A stretch of 64,000 bases of DNA from DAOUJI01 sp965197415 (lineage in GTDB: Bacteria; Chloroflexota; Dehalococcoidia; Lucifugimonadales; JAGWBF01), in the NCBI GenBank assembly GCA_965197415.1, contig OZ240207.1, positions 2,170,001 to 2,234,000 on the forward strand, given 5' to 3'. Made by a program: the position numbers and the translations under genes. Within the stretch, counting starts at the first letter, position 1; each line of letters begins with the position of its first letter. The notes below the pieces were generated by a model. The model saw nothing but the letters and a program-made list of their open reading frames with translations. It was not told the DNA's origin and searched no databases. Shown here one piece after another: positions 63,322 to 64,000 of the stretch.

Positions 63322-64000
63322 ATGACCATCAGCGCTCAAGACTTGGACCTAATCAAGAAGGAAGTGGCCGGTGTGCGGGAGTTCTACAACGCCCGCATCG
63401 ATAGTGAGCTTCCTCCGCTCAAGGAGGAGGTGAGCCGAGTTTCGGCCCAGATTGCCCGCATCCGGGAGATGTGGAAGAACGGAGAGAAGCAGGCGCTCCT
63501 GGGCAAGTACGGCGGACAGGACCGGCCCAGGGTGCCCTATGGGAAGTACCAGGGCCTGGACTTGCTGGACCTGGCCTACATGCGGAGTCTGCTCAACGCC
63601 CAGATACGCCAACCCCTGGGCCTGAACCCTCGAATGCTGGAGGAGTGGCAGTCGAACCTGAAGGCGGCCATGGACTCCACCACTGCCGGCTCAGGGGATG
63701 AACTGGTACCCACCCAGGAAGCCTCGACCCTCTGGATGGACGTGAACCTGGAGACCATGGTGGCTCCGCTGTTCTCCAGGGTGGATATGCCCTCGGACCC
63801 CTTCGAGATACCGCTTCAGCTGGGCGACGTGAACTGGTATCCCGGCACCGAGAACCTGGCCGTGACCGCAACGGCGCTGAACACCGCCAAGCAGACGCTG
63901 ACTTCATACGAGCTGGTGGGCCAGGTGCCCTGGTCCCTGACGTTGGACGAGGACGCGGTGATTGCCATGGCCCAAGAGGTGCGCAGCGGGCTGGTGCGCA
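63322..64000 (+). CDS. Phage major capsid protein, HK97 fold (partial, runs off the window)
   Basis: The first 226 codons are seen, with AAGGAGGAGAG before ATG 63322. The N-terminal 60 residues form a coiled-coil delta-domain (LKEEVSRVSAQIARIREMW) that the prohead protease normally removes. Then follow SGDELVPTQEASTLWMDVN, MVAPLFSRVDMPSDPFEIP and VPWSLTLDEDAVIAMAQE, characteristic of HK97-type capsid proteins. The gene is cut by the window end. Confidence 0.88.
   Translation, partial: MTISAQDLDLIKKEVAGVREFYNARIDSELPPLKEEVSRVSAQIARIREMWKNGEKQALLGKYGGQDRPRVPYGKYQGLDLLDLAYMRSLLNAQIRQPLGLNPRMLEEWQSNLKAAMDSTTAGSGDELVPTQEASTLWMDVNLETMVAPLFSRVDMPSDPFEIPLQLGDVNWYPGTENLAVTATALNTAKQTLTSYELVGQVPWSLTLDEDAVIAMAQEVRSGLVR

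Noticed and set aside
56450..64000. Complete prophage with integrase and attachment sites
   Set aside because: No integrase, repressor or flanking direct repeat could be found; the element runs off the window.

Overview
The window is a GC-rich bacterial chromosome segment, about 60 percent GC by eye, with one AT-richer gene. The gene content suggests an uncultured member of the Chloroflexota, probably of the Dehalococcoidia/SAR202 type. The reasons are separate cofG and cofH genes (not the fused actinobacterial fbiC), a UPF0182 membrane protein, a cytoplasmic reductive-dehalogenase-like protein, a zinc-type L28, a DUF1800/NHL pair and scattered single rRNA genes. This assignment is inference; a 23S placement would settle it.

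Layout. 0.1-1.8 kb: a DNA methyltransferase and a PD-(D/E)XK nuclease, read as a type II restriction-modification pair. 1.9-5.7 kb: a stand-alone 23S rRNA with its own promoter and processing stem, a tiny zinc-finger gene missed by ORF length cut-offs, and initiator tRNA-Met with a terminator. 5.7-7.5 kb: a RelB-type antitoxin with an operator-like repeat, a RusA-like nuclease where the toxin should be, a lone HicB-like antitoxin and an orphan protein. 7.6-10.2 kb (minus): DUF1800 and NHL-repeat proteins. 10.4-16.3 kb: an iron locus with ferric-iron ABC transporter (binding protein, permease, ATPase), an embedded haem-monooxygenase-like gene, and a convergent membrane-bound ferritin/VIT1-type protein. 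16.5-18 kb: a HEPN-like protein and ruvB. 18-20.2 kb: three tandem NIPSNAP genes. 20.3-25.8 kb: coenzyme F420 synthesis (cofG, cofH, cofD, cofC), a small C2H2-type protein and a luciferase-like, probably F420-using oxidoreductase. 25.9-33.2 kb: fabI, then argS, a VOC protein, recG and fakA on the minus strand, with what looks like the tail of degV between fakA and recG. 33.3-43.2 kb: rpmB, then a minus-strand arginine operon read argJ-argB-UPF0182-argD-argG-argH-rpe. 43.3-44 kb: moaD-moaE. 44.1-48.3 kb: a one-polypeptide restriction-modification enzyme plus an AT-rich partner. 48.4-54.8 kb: a retropepsin-like protein, a stand-alone 5S rRNA, clpC, a DUF429 protein, radA, a 148-bp inverted-repeat element and a small gene. 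54.9-56.3 kb: the reductive-dehalogenase-like gene with a near-consensus promoter.

56.4 kb to the window end is the head-gene module of an HK97-type prophage: zinc-ribbon protein, terminase large subunit, portal, prohead protease and a major capsid gene cut by the window edge. About 3 kb of unrelated genes (a small membrane protein, a lipoprotein and a secreted trypsin-like protease on the opposite strand) sits between portal and prohead protease. Two near-identical terminator hairpins that differ by one compensating base pair stand just upstream of the two structural blocks. No integrase or attachment site is visible.

Several families of short palindromic repeats are scattered between genes, one of them inside the prophage. 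All assignments come from reading the sequence and translations; no database search was run.
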